64,000 nucleotides of DNA from Methylobacterium frigidaeris (GTDB lineage Bacteria; Pseudomonadota; Alphaproteobacteria; Rhizobiales; Beijerinckiaceae), in NCBI RefSeq assembly GCF_022179185.1, contig NZ_BPQJ01000014.1:34146-98145 (forward strand), in the 5' to 3' direction. Within the stretch, counting starts at the first letter, position 1. Each line of letters begins with the position of its first letter. The position numbers and the translations under genes are program-made. Positions 41,376 to 50,824 of this stretch are shown piece by piece. The notes under the pieces were generated by a model, which worked only from the letters and a program-made list of their open reading frames with translations, was not told the DNA's origin and ran no database searches.

Positions 41376-43667
41376 TCAGCCCCCGATATTATAGGCCGCG
41401 AGCGCCGCCATGTTGACGAGGTCGGAATCCGTCGCCCCGAGCGGGACGATCTGCACCGCCTTGTCGAGGCCGACGATCAGCGGCCCGAGCACCTGTGCGC
41501 CGCCGAGTTCCTGCAGCATCTTGGTAGAGATCGAGGCCGAGTGGAAGGCCGGCATCACCAAGACGTTGGCCGGCTGCTTCAGGCGACTGAACGGGTACTG
41601 GGCGAGCAGGTCCTTGTTGAGCGCGACGTCGGCCGACATCTCGCCGTCATACTCGAAATCGACCCGCATCCCGTCGAGGATCCGCACCGCCTCCTGCACC
41701 TTCTCGGCCCGCTCGGCCTTGGGGAAGCCGAAGGTGGAGAAGGAGAGCATCGCCACCCGCGGCTCGTAGCCGAGGCGGCGGGCGACGCCGGCGGCCTCGA
41801 TGGCAATGCCAGCCAGCTCCTCGGCGCTCGGCATCTCGTGGATCGCCGTGTCGGCGACCAGCACCACGCGGCCGCGGGCGAGGCAGAGCGAGACGCCGAT
41901 CACCCGGTGGCCGGGCTTGTGGTCGATGACCCGGCGCACGTCCTCCAGCGCGATCGAGTAGTTGCGGGTGGTGCCGGTCACCATCGCGTCGGCGTCGCCG
42001 AGCGCCACCATCGAGGCCGCGAAGTGGTTGCGGTCCTGGTTGATCAGGCGCTGGCAGTCGCGGAACAGGAAGCCCTTGCGCTGCATCCGGGCATAGAGGA
42101 ACTGCGCGTAGACGCTGTTGCGGTGCGACTTCGCGGCGTTGTGGATCTCGATGTTGTCGCGGCCCGAGAGATCGATGCCGGCGGCCTCGGCATTGGCCAT
42201 CACCCGGTCCTCGCGCCCGACCAGGATCGCGGTGCCGAGGCCCTGGTTGACGAAGGAGATCGCGGCGCGGATCACCACCTCCTCCTCGCCCTCGGCGAAG
42301 ACGACGCGCTTGGGGAACTTGCGCACCCGCTCGAACACCCGGTTCAGCGTGCCGGCGACGGGGTCGCGCCGCGCCGAGAGCTGGGCCCGGTAGCGGTCCA
42401 TGTTGTCGATCGGCTTGCGGGCGACGCCGGTCTCCATCGCGGCCTTCGCCACCGCCGGCGGGATGGTGTGGATCAGGCGCGGATCGAACGGCACCGGGAT
42501 GATGTATTCGCGCCCGAAGCGCGGGCGCGTGCCCTGGTAGGCCGCCGCCACCTCGTCCGGCACATCCTCGCGGGCGAGCGCCGCCAGCGCCTGCGCCGCC
42601 GCGATCTTCATCTCCATGTTGATCGTGGTGGCGTGCACGTCGAGCGCGCCGCGGAAGATGTAGGGGAAGCCCAGGACGTTGTTGACCTGGTTCGGGTAGT
42701 CCGAGCGCCCGGTCGCCACGATGGCGTCGTCGCGGACCTGGGCCACCTCCTCGGGGGTGATCTCCGGGTTGGGGTTCGCCATCGCGAAGATGATCGGCTG
42801 CGGCGCCATCGAGGCGATCATCTCGGGCGTGAACGCGCCCTTGACCGAGAGGCCGAACGCGATGTCAGCGCCCTCCATCGCCTCCTCGAGGGTCCGCTTC
42901 GAGGTCGCGACCGCGTGGGCCGACTTCCACTGGTTCATGCCCTCGGTGCGGCCCTGGAACACCACGCCCTTGGTGTCGCAAAGGATCACGTTCTCGGAGC
43001 GGAAGCCGAGCGCCTTGACGAGCTCGATGCAGGCGATGCCGGCCGCCCCCGCACCGTTGACGACGAGGCGCGCCTCCGCAATGTCGCGACCGGTCAGGTG
43101 CAGGGCGTTGATCATGCCCGCCGCCGAGATGATCGCGGTGCCGTGCTGGTCGTCGTGGAAGACCGGGATGTCCATCAGTTCCCGCAGGCGCTCCTCGATG
43201 ATGAAGCACTCGGGGGCCTTGATGTCCTCCAGGTTGATGCCGCCGAAGGTCGGGCCGAGATAGCGCACGCAGTTGATGAACGCGTCGGCATCTTCCGTGC
43301 CGACCTCGAGGTCGAAGGAATCGATGTCGGCAAAGCGCTTGAACAGGACCGCCTTGCCCTCCATCACGGGCTTGGAAGCCAGCGCGCCGCGGTTGCCGAG
43401 GCCGAGGATCGCGGTGCCGTTCGAGATCACCGCCACGAGGTTGCCCTTGGCGGTGTAGTCGTAGGCCAGCGCCGGATCGTCCGCGATAGCGAGCACCGGC
43501 ACGGCGACGCCGGGCGAGTAGGCGAGCGACAGGTCGCGCTGCGTCGCCATCGGCTTCGTCGCCACCACCTCCAGCTTGCCCGGGCGGCCGTGCTGGTGGA
43601 ACTGCAGCGCCTCCTGGTCGGTGAAGGTCGGGCGCTTGCGGCGGGTGACGGGGCGGGACTCGCTCAT
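41376..43667 (-). CDS. maeB: NADP-dependent malic enzyme with phosphotransacetylase-like domain
   Basis: A 763-residue two-part enzyme. Residues 1 to about 430 are malic enzyme: YSPGVAVPVLAI, TILGLGNRGALASKPVMEGKAVLF, the metal site FHDDQHGTAI and the nucleotide motif VVNGAGAAGIACIELVKALG. Residues about 440-763 are a phosphate acetyl/butyryltransferase-like domain (VVFAEGEEEVVIRAA, SMVALGDADAMVTG, VLVMPAFHSASI), usually regulatory in this family. It makes pyruvate and NADPH from malate. The ATG at 43667 begins MSESRPVTRRKRPTF, as in relatives. Divergent from mutS. Confidence 0.96.
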   Translation of the reverse strand: MSESRPVTRRKRPTFTDQEALQFHQHGRPGKLEVVATKPMATQRDLSLAYSPGVAVPVLAIADDPALAYDYTAKGNLVAVISNGTAILGLGNRGALASKPVMEGKAVLFKRFADIDSFDLEVGTEDADAFINCVRYLGPTFGGINLEDIKAPECFIIEERLRELMDIPVFHDDQHGTAIISAAGMINALHLTGRDIAEARLVVNGAGAAGIACIELVKALGFRSENVILCDTKGVVFQGRTEGMNQWKSAHAVATSKRTLEEAMEGADIAFGLSVKGAFTPEMIASMAPQPIIFAMANPNPEITPEEVAQVRDDAIVATGRSDYPNQVNNVLGFPYIFRGALDVHATTINMEMKIAAAQALAALAREDVPDEVAAAYQGTRPRFGREYIIPVPFDPRLIHTIPPAVAKAAMETGVARKPIDNMDRYRAQLSARRDPVAGTLNRVFERVRKFPKRVVFAEGEEEVVIRAAISFVNQGLGTAILVGREDRVMANAEAAGIDLSGRDNIEIHNAAKSHRNSVYAQFLYARMQRKGFLFRDCQRLINQDRNHFAASMVALGDADAMVTGTTRNYSIALEDVRRVIDHKPGHRVIGVSLCLARGRVVLVADTAIHEMPSAEELAGIAIEAAGVARRLGYEPRVAMLSFSTFGFPKAERAEKVQEAVRILDGMRVDFEYDGEMSADVALNKDLLAQYPFSRLKQPANVLVMPAFHSASISTKMLQELGGAQVLGPLIVGLDKAVQIVPLGATDSDLVNMAALAAYNIGG

Positions 43668-43911
43668 GCCAAGCTCTTCTCGTGCGACCAGGATCATACT
43701 CTGGGGGATCCGTCCCTTAGGGCCATGATCCGGCCGGCTCAAGCGGCGCGGCGGCGCTAACACCCGCTTGCGCGCCATTTTGCGGCGGGGATGACCATCC
43801 CCATCTTCCCCGTTGTGCCGGTCTAGAGCGTGGCCGCGGGCTTCTGGTAGTCTGGCGGACCAGGATCGCCGCGGATCCGACCACAGCCCAAGGTCTACGG
43901 CCCGAGATCTC

Positions 43912-46689
43912 ATGACGATGGACAGCGACACCGGCCGCCTCCTGCGCGACGAGGCCTACGAACCGGCCGATGCAGGCCCCCCGCCGCCCGCCCGCGGCCG
44001 GCGCGCCGCGTCCGCCGACGACGAGACCAAGATCTCGCCGATGATGGCGCAGTACATCGAGATCAAGGCGGCGAACCCCGATTCCCTGCTGTTCTACCGC
44101 ATGGGGGATTTCTACGAGCTGTTCTTCGAGGATGCCGAGATCGCCTCGCGCGCGCTCGGCATCGTGCTCACCCGCCGCGGCAAGCATGGCGGCGCCGACA
44201 TTCCGATGTGCGGCGTGCCGGTGGAGCGCTCCGACGACTACCTCCAGCGGCTGATCGGGCTCGGCCACCGGGTCGCGGTCTGCGAGCAGACCGAGGACCC
44301 GGCCGAGGCGAAGAAGCGCGGCTCGAAATCGGTGGTGCGGCGCGAGGTGGTGCGCCTCGTGACCCCCGGCACCATCACGGAGGATCGCCTGCTCGATCCC
44401 GGCCGGGCCAACGTGCTGCTGGCGCTCGCGCGCCGGCGCGCCTCGGACTCCGCGTGGCTGTACGGGCTCGCCGCCGTCGACATCTCGACCGGGCGGTTCT
44501 CGCTGGGCGAGGTCGAGGGCACCGGGCTCGCCGCCGAGATCGCCCGGCTCGATCCCCGCGAGATCGTGATGGCGGAGGCCATCCACCAGGATCCCGACCT
44601 CGCCCGGCTGTGGCGCGACTCCCGGTCCGCGGTCACGCCGGTCGGGCGCGGCGACGTCGATCCCGCCTCCGCCGAGCGGGCGCTGAAGGAGCAGTTCGGC
44701 GTCCAGACCCTCGACGGGTTCGGCGCCTTCAGCCGGGTCGAGGTCGCGGCGGCGGGCGCGGTCCTGCACTACATTGCCCGCACCCAGCTCGGCGCCAAGG
44801 TGACCCTGAGCCCGCCGACCCGCCAGGCGGCGGGCGCGAGCCTGATGATCGACGCGGCGACGCGGGCGAACCTCGAACTGACCCGCACCCTGTCGGGCGA
44901 GCGGGCCGGGAGCCTGCTCGCCGCCATCGACCGGACGGTCGGCGGAGCCGGTGCCCGGCTGCTCGCCGAGCGGCTTGCCGGTCCCTCGACGGATCTCACG
45001 CTGATCCGGCGCCGGCACGACGCGGTGGAATTCCTGGTGAGCGAGGGGGCCTTGCGGGCGGAACTCCGGGCCGAGCTGGCCCGCGCCCCCGACATGGCCC
45101 GGGCGCTCACCCGGATCGGCCTCGGCCGGGCCGGGCCCCGCGACCTCGCGGCGCTGCGCGACGGGCTGCTCGCCGCCCGCGGCATCGCCACGGCGCTGGC
45201 CGGGGCGGGCGCGCTCCCGGGCGAGATCGGCAAGGCCGCCCGCATCCTGGCCGGGCTCGACGAGAGCCTCGCCGACGACCTCGCCGGCGCCCTCGCCGAC
45301 GACCTGCCCTTGCAGCGCCGGGACGGCGGCTTCGTGCGCGAGGGCTACCGGCCTGAGCTGGATGAATCCCGCACGCTCCAGCGCGACTCGCGCCAGGTCG
45401 TGGCCGGGCTCCAGGCCCGCTACGCGTCCGACACCGGCTGCCGCACGCTCAGGATCAAGCACAACAACCTGCTCGGCTACTACATCGAGGTGCCGCAGGC
45501 CTTCGGCGAGACCCTGCTGAAGGATCCCTGGCGGGCCACCTTCGTCCACCGCCAGACCATGGTGGACGCGATGCGCTTCACCAGCGTCGAGCTGGGCGAG
45601 CTGGAGACCAAGATCGCCAACGCCGCCGGGCGCGGCCTCGCCCTCGAACTCGAGATCTTCGAGAACCTGTCACGGGCGGTGATGGCGGAATCCGACTCGA
45701 TCGTGGCGGCGGCGAGCGCGCTCGCCGCCCTCGACGTCGCGGCCTCGCACGCGGAACTCGCCGTCGAGCTGAACTGGACCCGTCCCACCGTCGACGACAG
45801 CCTCGCCTTCCGGATCGAGGGCGGGCGCCACCCCGTGGTCGAGGCGGCGTTGACCAAGACGGGCGAGGCCTTCATCGCCAATGCCTGCGACCTCTCCGGC
45901 GACAAGGCAGGCCAGATCCTCCTCGTCACCGGCCCGAACATGGGCGGCAAGTCGACCTTCCTGCGCCAGAACGCGCTCATCGCGGTGCTGGCCCAGATGG
46001 GCGCCTACGTGCCGGCGGCTCACGCCCATCTCGGCCTCGTCGACCGGCTGTTCTCCCGCGTGGGTGCTGCCGACGACCTGGCGCGGGGCCACTCGACCTT
46101 CATGGTCGAGATGGTCGAGACCGCCGCGATCCTGAACCAGGCGACCCGCCGCTCGCTCGTCGTGCTCGACGAGATCGGCCGCGGCACCGCGACCTTCGAC
46201 GGCCTGTCGATCGCCTGGGCCTGCCTCGAGCACCTGCACGGCGCCAATGGCTGCCGGGCGCTCTTCGCCACCCACTTCCACGAGCTGACCGGCTTGGCGC
46301 AGCGCCTCGATCGGCTCTCCAACGCCACCCTCAAGGTGACGGAGTGGAAGGGCGACGTGGTCTTTCTGCACGAGGTGGTGCCCGGCGCGGCCGACCGCTC
46401 CTACGGTCTCCAGGTCGCGCGGCTGGCCGGCCTGCCCGCCCCGGTGATCGCCCGCGCCAAGGCGCTGCTGGCCGAACTGGAGCGGGGGGAGGGCGGTCCG
46501 GGCCGGCGCAAGGCCCCCGCCGAATTGCCGCTCTTTGCCGCGATGCCGGCTGCTCCGCCGCCAGCGCCTCCGGTGGAGAAGCCTGACCCGATCGGCTTGC
46601 TGCTCGACGGGATCGATCCGGATTCGTTGAGTCCGCGGGAGGCGCTGGATGCGCTCTATCGGCTCAAGGCGGCGCGGGCGGAGGGGTGA
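43912..46689 (+). CDS. mutS: DNA mismatch repair protein MutS
   Basis: A 925-residue protein. The mismatch-reading motif FYELF (in YRMGDFYELFFEDA) is near residue 65, later comes the clamp and lever region, and the ATPase has Walker A GPNMGGKST (about residue 674), SRVGAADDLARGHSTFMVEM and Walker B VVLDEIGRGTATFDG. It recognises mispairs and recruits MutL. An N-terminal 40-residue polar extension precedes the first domain. ATGs at 43912 and 43918 are both possible. The C-terminal tail carries a short helical dimerisation segment (DSLSPREALDALYRLK). Confidence 0.97.
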   Translation: MTMDSDTGRLLRDEAYEPADAGPPPPARGRRAASADDETKISPMMAQYIEIKAANPDSLLFYRMGDFYELFFEDAEIASRALGIVLTRRGKHGGADIPMCGVPVERSDDYLQRLIGLGHRVAVCEQTEDPAEAKKRGSKSVVRREVVRLVTPGTITEDRLLDPGRANVLLALARRRASDSAWLYGLAAVDISTGRFSLGEVEGTGLAAEIARLDPREIVMAEAIHQDPDLARLWRDSRSAVTPVGRGDVDPASAERALKEQFGVQTLDGFGAFSRVEVAAAGAVLHYIARTQLGAKVTLSPPTRQAAGASLMIDAATRANLELTRTLSGERAGSLLAAIDRTVGGAGARLLAERLAGPSTDLTLIRRRHDAVEFLVSEGALRAELRAELARAPDMARALTRIGLGRAGPRDLAALRDGLLAARGIATALAGAGALPGEIGKAARILAGLDESLADDLAGALADDLPLQRRDGGFVREGYRPELDESRTLQRDSRQVVAGLQARYASDTGCRTLRIKHNNLLGYYIEVPQAFGETLLKDPWRATFVHRQTMVDAMRFTSVELGELETKIANAAGRGLALELEIFENLSRAVMAESDSIVAAASALAALDVAASHAELAVELNWTRPTVDDSLAFRIEGGRHPVVEAALTKTGEAFIANACDLSGDKAGQILLVTGPNMGGKSTFLRQNALIAVLAQMGAYVPAAHAHLGLVDRLFSRVGAADDLARGHSTFMVEMVETAAILNQATRRSLVVLDEIGRGTATFDGLSIAWACLEHLHGANGCRALFATHFHELTGLAQRLDRLSNATLKVTEWKGDVVFLHEVVPGAADRSYGLQVARLAGLPAPVIARAKALLAELERGEGGPGRRKAPAELPLFAAMPAAPPPAPPVEKPDPIGLLLDGIDPDSLSPREALDALYRLKAARAEG

Positions 46690-46843
46690 GACCCCAGCCC
46701 CATGATACGCTCGGCTGCTACCTCGTGGCCGTCACGACAATCGCCCGGCCGCGCTGCGGCCGGGCGAAGAGGCAATCCTAGCACGGTCATCGATCGTGCC
46801 GCATCGTCCATTGTGAGCCGGCGTCCGTTCGTCCACCACCATC

Positions 46844-47086
46844 TCACTGCGGTACTTTCTCGTCCATGTCCGGCAATTGGAATGTTGCCTGCGGCCGAAC
46901 CGTCTCGACGCCGGCAACCGACTTGAAGGTGCCGATAAGTCCGCTGTCGCTCGTCCCGACAATTGTGCGAAAGCGCGGAATCGTTTCCTGAATGTGCAAG
47001 CCCTTTTCTTCAAGAGACTTTGCAACATTTTGTATATCGGCGCGCTTATCTTTTTCCACCATAATTATCATTCCAACGTCAGCCAT
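46844..47086 (-). CDS. Small propeptide-like protein encoded after the subtilase
   Basis: An 80-residue cytosolic protein (start MADVGMIIMVEKDKRADIQNVAKSLEEKGLHIQETI, end PDMDEKVPQ). The order strand-helix-strand-strand-helix-strand and the phrase GLIGTFKSVAGVETVRP recall the ferredoxin-like I9 propeptide/inhibitor fold of subtilases. It follows an S8 protease gene on the same strand, which supports an inhibitor or folding-helper role. The DNA is clearly less GC-rich than its neighbours. I recall similar proteins misnamed as ketohydroxyglutarate aldolase in databases; nothing here suggests an aldolase. The fold reading is inference. ATG at 47107 is an alternative start. Confidence 0.68.
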   Translation of the reverse strand: MADVGMIIMVEKDKRADIQNVAKSLEEKGLHIQETIPRFRTIVGTSDSGLIGTFKSVAGVETVRPQATFQLPDMDEKVPQ

Positions 47087-47468
47087 GGTGTTTCCCCATC
47101 TTGACAAGATTCATAAGTGTATAAGCGTAATGTCGGGTGATTCGATCCCGTACGCAAGCCGCTACGGGGACACAGGTTCGCTTTGTCCGCTGCCATCATG
47201 TGCGCCGTCCGATGATACGGACGCGGCTCGTGATCACCGCGCCCTATCGGGGGCACACGGAAGGCGGGGCCTCTCGTCATCGCGCAGTATCATTCATCGA
47301 AATGGTTGCCGGTTCGGCTACGAGAGTGACGCCGCCGCGGGACGCGAGGCAGTGTTACGCGCGACAGCTCTGCTCGGGTGACCGGCGCCTTCGCGCCGGG
47401 CTCGCACGAACTCGTCCGCCCCCGGCGCGTGACTCCCGGAGCGAAGTCATTCGGCGGCGCCGCGCAGA
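47087..47468. other. Gap between the subtilase and the small propeptide-like gene
   Basis: About 380 bp without a gene. CCGGCGC (47382-47388), loop CTTC and GCGCCGG (47393-47399) form a hairpin 70 bp after the subtilase stop and may end its transcript. The part near 47090-47135 is AT-rich and probably holds a separate promoter for the small gene. Confidence 0.55.
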
Positions 47469-48797
47469 TCAGACGCCCGCGCCCTGGGGGCACTGAACGA
47501 GGCCGCTGCCGTGGTCCCGCGCCGAGCCGGTCTCGCGAGCCGCGGCGGTCAGTGCCTCCCACAGGCGCCGCCCGCGCAGGGATGGATCCATGCAGGCGAG
47601 CAGGGCGGCGACGCCGGCCACGTGCGGGCAGGCCATGCTGGTGCCCTGGAGCACGCGCGACAGCCGGGGGCGGGGGAAGGACGAGTAGACCGACACGCCC
47701 GGACCGGCGATGTCAAGCGTCGTCCCGTCCTCGTTCACCGCGCCGCAGGAGAACGGCGCCACCTTCAGCTTTGGATCGACCGCTCCGACCGCCATGATCG
47801 AGGGCGAGTTGGCCGGAGCGCCGATTGGGGCGATGTAGCCGTAGTCGCGTCCGCTCTCGTTGCCGGCCGCCGCGACGATCAGGCAATCCTCGTCGAGGGC
47901 GGCGAGGCCAGCCTCCTCGTAGAGCGGGTCATGGGGCTCGTCCGGCCGGGTCGGTCGGCCGAGGGACATCGAGATGACGGCGCATTTCTCCTCGATCGCC
48001 CAGTTCATGCCTCGGATGATGTCCCCCTCGGTTCCGGCCCCGCGATCGTCCAGAACCTTGCCAATGTAGAGGTCGACATCCGGTGCGACGCCGTAGCGCC
48101 GGCCGATCCTCGACGCCGCCGGGCCGGCGAGCGTGCCGGCCGTGTGGGTGCCGTGCCCTTGGACATCCTGCACCGACCCGTCCGGCACGAAACTCCGGCT
48201 GACGATCCTGCGTCCGTTGAAGTCGGGATGGTCGAAATCGAGGCCGGTATCGAGGACCGCGACTCTGATCCCCTTGCCGCCATAGGGCGTGAGGTCGGCT
48301 CCGATGGCCTGGAGTCCCCAGGTGAACCGATCGTTGTCGGCGTAGACCGCCACTGTCGCGGCGGGCATGCTCGCCGCTGCCACGACCGCGGGCGACGTCA
48401 CCGCACCGGGATAGCCGTTGGCCAGGATCGAGAGCCCCTCCCGCACCCAAGCGGCGTAGCGCCTCTCGAGTTCGCTGATGGCGAAGAGGTAGAATTCTGG
48501 CCGCACGATCACGCCTCCCTCCGCCTGGAGGCTTGCGACGCGCGCACCGGCATCCTGCTGCGGCTGAATGATCGCAACCTTGAATCGGTCGATGACGATA
48601 CCGCCCTCCGGCGCGTTCGGACTCGGAGCTGGCAGCGACGCGTTCCCGACCTCGCGCACGTCGAGCGCGCGGATCCCGGTCCGATCCGCAATGAGCGCTT
48701 GCGCTTGTGCGGCTTCAATCTCGGGTGCGAACTTCACGATGTAACGTCCCGTCGCCTGCGGCCGCGGCGGTTCCGGAAAGAATTTTTTCGAAATCAC
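47469..48797 (-). CDS. S8 family serine protease (subtilase) with I9-like propeptide
   Basis: A 442-residue subtilase. The catalytic triad is intact: Asp in VAVLDTGLDFDHPDF (about 180), His in GHGTHTAGT (about 215) and Ser in GTSMACPHVAGVAALL (about 388), with the oxyanion Asn in AAAGNESG. Residues about 15-110 (GRYIVKFAPEIEAAQ...FKVAIIQ...GVIVRPEFYLFA) look like an I9 propeptide. No signal peptide is seen at the N-terminus (MISKKFFPEPPRP), so it is either cytosolic or exported by a non-Sec route. AT-rich promoter region upstream. A small propeptide-like gene follows downstream. Confidence 0.92.
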   Translation of the reverse strand: MISKKFFPEPPRPQATGRYIVKFAPEIEAAQAQALIADRTGIRALDVREVGNASLPAPSPNAPEGGIVIDRFKVAIIQPQQDAGARVASLQAEGGVIVRPEFYLFAISELERRYAAWVREGLSILANGYPGAVTSPAVVAAASMPAATVAVYADNDRFTWGLQAIGADLTPYGGKGIRVAVLDTGLDFDHPDFNGRRIVSRSFVPDGSVQDVQGHGTHTAGTLAGPAASRIGRRYGVAPDVDLYIGKVLDDRGAGTEGDIIRGMNWAIEEKCAVISMSLGRPTRPDEPHDPLYEEAGLAALDEDCLIVAAAGNESGRDYGYIAPIGAPANSPSIMAVGAVDPKLKVAPFSCGAVNEDGTTLDIAGPGVSVYSSFPRPRLSRVLQGTSMACPHVAGVAALLACMDPSLRGRRLWEALTAAARETGSARDHGSGLVQCPQGAGV

Positions 48798-49023
48798 GAT
48801 GCCATCTCTTGCGTCGGTAGATTTGCAAGAGAATCGATATCACATCGAATTTACAGTTCTCAAGTGGAATGATCTAAGATTTATGCTGTGGTATTATTTC
48901 CGTATGATCAAATGCAGGCTGCAATTAGTCAGTGATATTGGTGTATAATATATAATAAAACCGCTGATCTTGCCACAACGATCGAATGTCTGATCGTTGG
49001 CACACAGCGCATCGCTGTTCGTT
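48798..49023. promoter_or_regulatory. AT-rich subtilase promoter and hairpin after the response regulator
   Basis: No gene. The 48800-48960 stretch is strongly AT-rich and lies upstream of the subtilase on the minus strand. A perfect inverted repeat CAACGATC-N8-GATCGTTG (48976-48999) sits 25 bp after the response-regulator stop; it could terminate that transcript or be an operator. Confidence 0.55.
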
Positions 49024-49446
49024 CTAAGGTGCCGGCGCCAGCACCACCCCGTCCGGCACCTCCGCCGGCACGCCACCGTGATACCGCCCCGCCACGTAGG
49101 CCAAAGCCGCGCGGATCACCCGCTCGGAATAGGGCTTGGCGATGATCCCGACGGCCCCGGCGAAATCCGGCGGGACGCGCTTGGCGTTGGCGGTGGTGAA
49201 CAGCACCGTGGTCCCGGGCCGGGCGCTCAGGGCCTGCGCCACCGCGACGCCGGTCGGGCCGTCGGCGAGGTGGATGTCGACGAGCGCGATGTCGGGGGCG
49301 AGGTCGCGAGCGAGCGCGATCGCCTCGCCCGAGCGGGCCGCGACGCCGACCGGCACGTAACCGGCCTCCTCCAGCAGGCATTCGAGCTCGAGGGCGATGA
49401 ACGCTTCGTCCTCGACGATCATGACCCGCAGGCCGCCCCCGCTCAA
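49024..49446 (-). CDS. Single-domain response regulator
   Basis: A 140-residue receiver domain without an output domain. The acidic pair is in MIVEDEAF (Glu12, Asp13), the phospho-acceptor is Asp57 in LVDIHL, and the conserved Thr and Lys are in FTTANAK and IIAKPYS. Its stop-start arrangement overlaps the LOV kinase gene by 4 bp, so it is the obvious phosphorylation partner. With no DNA-binding part it must act through protein contacts, as is common downstream of HWE/HisKA_2 kinases in alphaproteobacteria. Confidence 0.93.
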   Translation of the reverse strand: MSGGGLRVMIVEDEAFIALELECLLEEAGYVPVGVAARSGEAIALARDLAPDIALVDIHLADGPTGVAVAQALSARPGTTVLFTTANAKRVPPDFAGAVGIIAKPYSERVIRAALAYVAGRYHGGVPAEVPDGVVLAPAP

Positions 49447-50591
49447 CGCCTGCTTCCCGAATGACCGGTTCCCAAGGGCAGGACGACGTAGGCGCGGGTG
49501 CCGGGGCTGAGGTCCTCGAAGGTGAGGCTGCCGCGCAGCTGGCGCACCAGCATGCCGACGAGGTCGCGGCCGAAGCCCTCCGGGTTGTCGGGTTCCGCCG
49601 GCATGCCGACGCCGTCGTCGCGGATGTCGAGGATCAGGCGCTCGTCCTCCGCCCGCGCCGTGATGGCGACCCGGCCGCTGCGCTCGCCCGGGAAGCCGTG
49701 CCGGACCGCGTTGACGGCGAGCTCGTGCACCAGGAGCGCCAGGGGCGCGGCCATCGAGGCCGGCACCGCCACCGCCGCGACATCGACCGAAAGGGCGATG
49801 CGGTCCGAATCGAGCCCGGCTTCGAGGTCGGCCGCGAAGTCTGTCGCGAAGTCGCGCAGGTCGAACCGGGCGACGTCGCTCACCGAGTAGAGCAGGCGGT
49901 GGGCGGTGGCGAGCGCGCCGATCCGGTCGGCCATGCTACGCAAGACGTCGCGGCAGGCGGGGTCGCGGGCGCGTCGCGCCTTGAGCAGCACCAGGGAGGA
50001 GATGACCTGGAGGTTGTTCTTCACCCGGTGGTCGACCTCGTGCAGCAGAGCCGTCTGCTGGTCGAGGGCGGCCTGGAGCGACCGGTTGCGCGCCTCGAGA
50101 TCGTGGGCGAGGCCGTCCTTCTCCCGCGCCAGCGCCCGCTCGGCTTGGCGGGTCCGGGTGACGTCGGTGAGCACCGCGAAGTAGGAGCGGACGATCCCGG
50201 CCTCGTCCCGCACCGGGGTGAGGGTCATGTCGTTCCAGAACGGATGGCCGTCCTTGCGGTAGTTCAGGAGGTCGACCCGCAGGGGCTCGCCCCGGGTCAC
50301 CGCGTCCCGCACCCGGGCGATGACCGAGGGGTCGGTGTCGGGGCCCTGCAGGAAGCGGCAGTTGCGGCCGATCACCTCGTCGGCCGCGTAGCCGGTGAGC
50401 CGGCAGAACGCGTCGTTCGTGAACACGATCGGGTTGTCGGGCAGGGCAGGGTCGGTCATCACCATCGGCGCCGCGCTAGCGCGGAAGGCGGCCAGGAACG
50501 GCGCATCGGAGGCTGACGCCTCCGGGAGCGGCGCCTCGTCCGCGCGCGTCGTCCTCGTTCCGGCCTCCCTCGGAGCATTGAACCCGATCAT
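49443..50591 (-). CDS. LOV-domain histidine kinase (HisKA_2/HWE type)
   Basis: A 382-residue soluble sensor kinase. Residues about 30-140 are a LOV domain with the flavin-adduct motif GRNCRFLQG, whose Cys (about residue 76) forms the blue-light adduct, plus NYRKDGHPFWNDM. A coiled linker (REKDGLAHDLEARNRSLQAALDQQ) leads to the phosphotransfer segment LLHEVDHRVKNNLQVISSL and a catalytic domain with HELAVNAVRHG and DDGVGMP. It should be a light-controlled kinase. The frame opens at 50705; I took the ATG at 50591 because the longer N-terminus is Arg/Pro-rich and unlike the family. Overlaps the response regulator by 4 bp. Confidence 0.92.
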   Translation of the reverse strand: MIGFNAPREAGTRTTRADEAPLPEASASDAPFLAAFRASAAPMVMTDPALPDNPIVFTNDAFCRLTGYAADEVIGRNCRFLQGPDTDPSVIARVRDAVTRGEPLRVDLLNYRKDGHPFWNDMTLTPVRDEAGIVRSYFAVLTDVTRTRQAERALAREKDGLAHDLEARNRSLQAALDQQTALLHEVDHRVKNNLQVISSLVLLKARRARDPACRDVLRSMADRIGALATAHRLLYSVSDVARFDLRDFATDFAADLEAGLDSDRIALSVDVAAVAVPASMAAPLALLVHELAVNAVRHGFPGERSGRVAITARAEDERLILDIRDDGVGMPAEPDNPEGFGRDLVGMLVRQLRGSLTFEDLSPGTRAYVVLPLGTGHSGSRR

Positions 50592-50670
50592 CCGCAACCC
50601 GCCCGTCCGCGGCTCAGCCCCGCGCGGCCGATCCGCGGCGGAGCGGGGCCGTGGCCCCCTCTCCTCAGCG

Positions 50671-50695
50671 AACCCGCGACCGGGGGCTGGGTTCC
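50671..50695 (-). promoter_or_regulatory. Near-consensus EcfG promoter ahead of the LOV kinase
   Basis: On the minus strand GGAAC (50695-50691), 16 nt and GGTT (50674-50671). One -10 base differs from CGTT. A start near 50664 would fit the ATG at 50591 and exclude the longer frame. Confidence 0.45.
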
Positions 50696-50824
50696 CGATG
50701 GTCACGTAAGCTGCGGTGGACGCAATATTAATTCTTCATCCATCATGATCCCGCCCACATGCTGGGGTCGACTGCGCGATGGTTGCCGCATGCGGTGCCT
50801 CACGCCTGGAGGACGACGATCACG

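Noticed and set aside
41541..43760. 739-residue plus-strand open frame opposite maeB
   Set aside because: Antisense shadow; maeB motifs are intact on the other strand.
43717..45549. 610-residue minus-strand open frame opposite mutS
   Set aside because: Antisense shadow with biased composition; mutS is unmistakable.
47101..47125. Plus-strand TTGACA with TATAAG as a promoter
   Set aside because: The spacer is only about 13 bp and no plus-strand gene follows.
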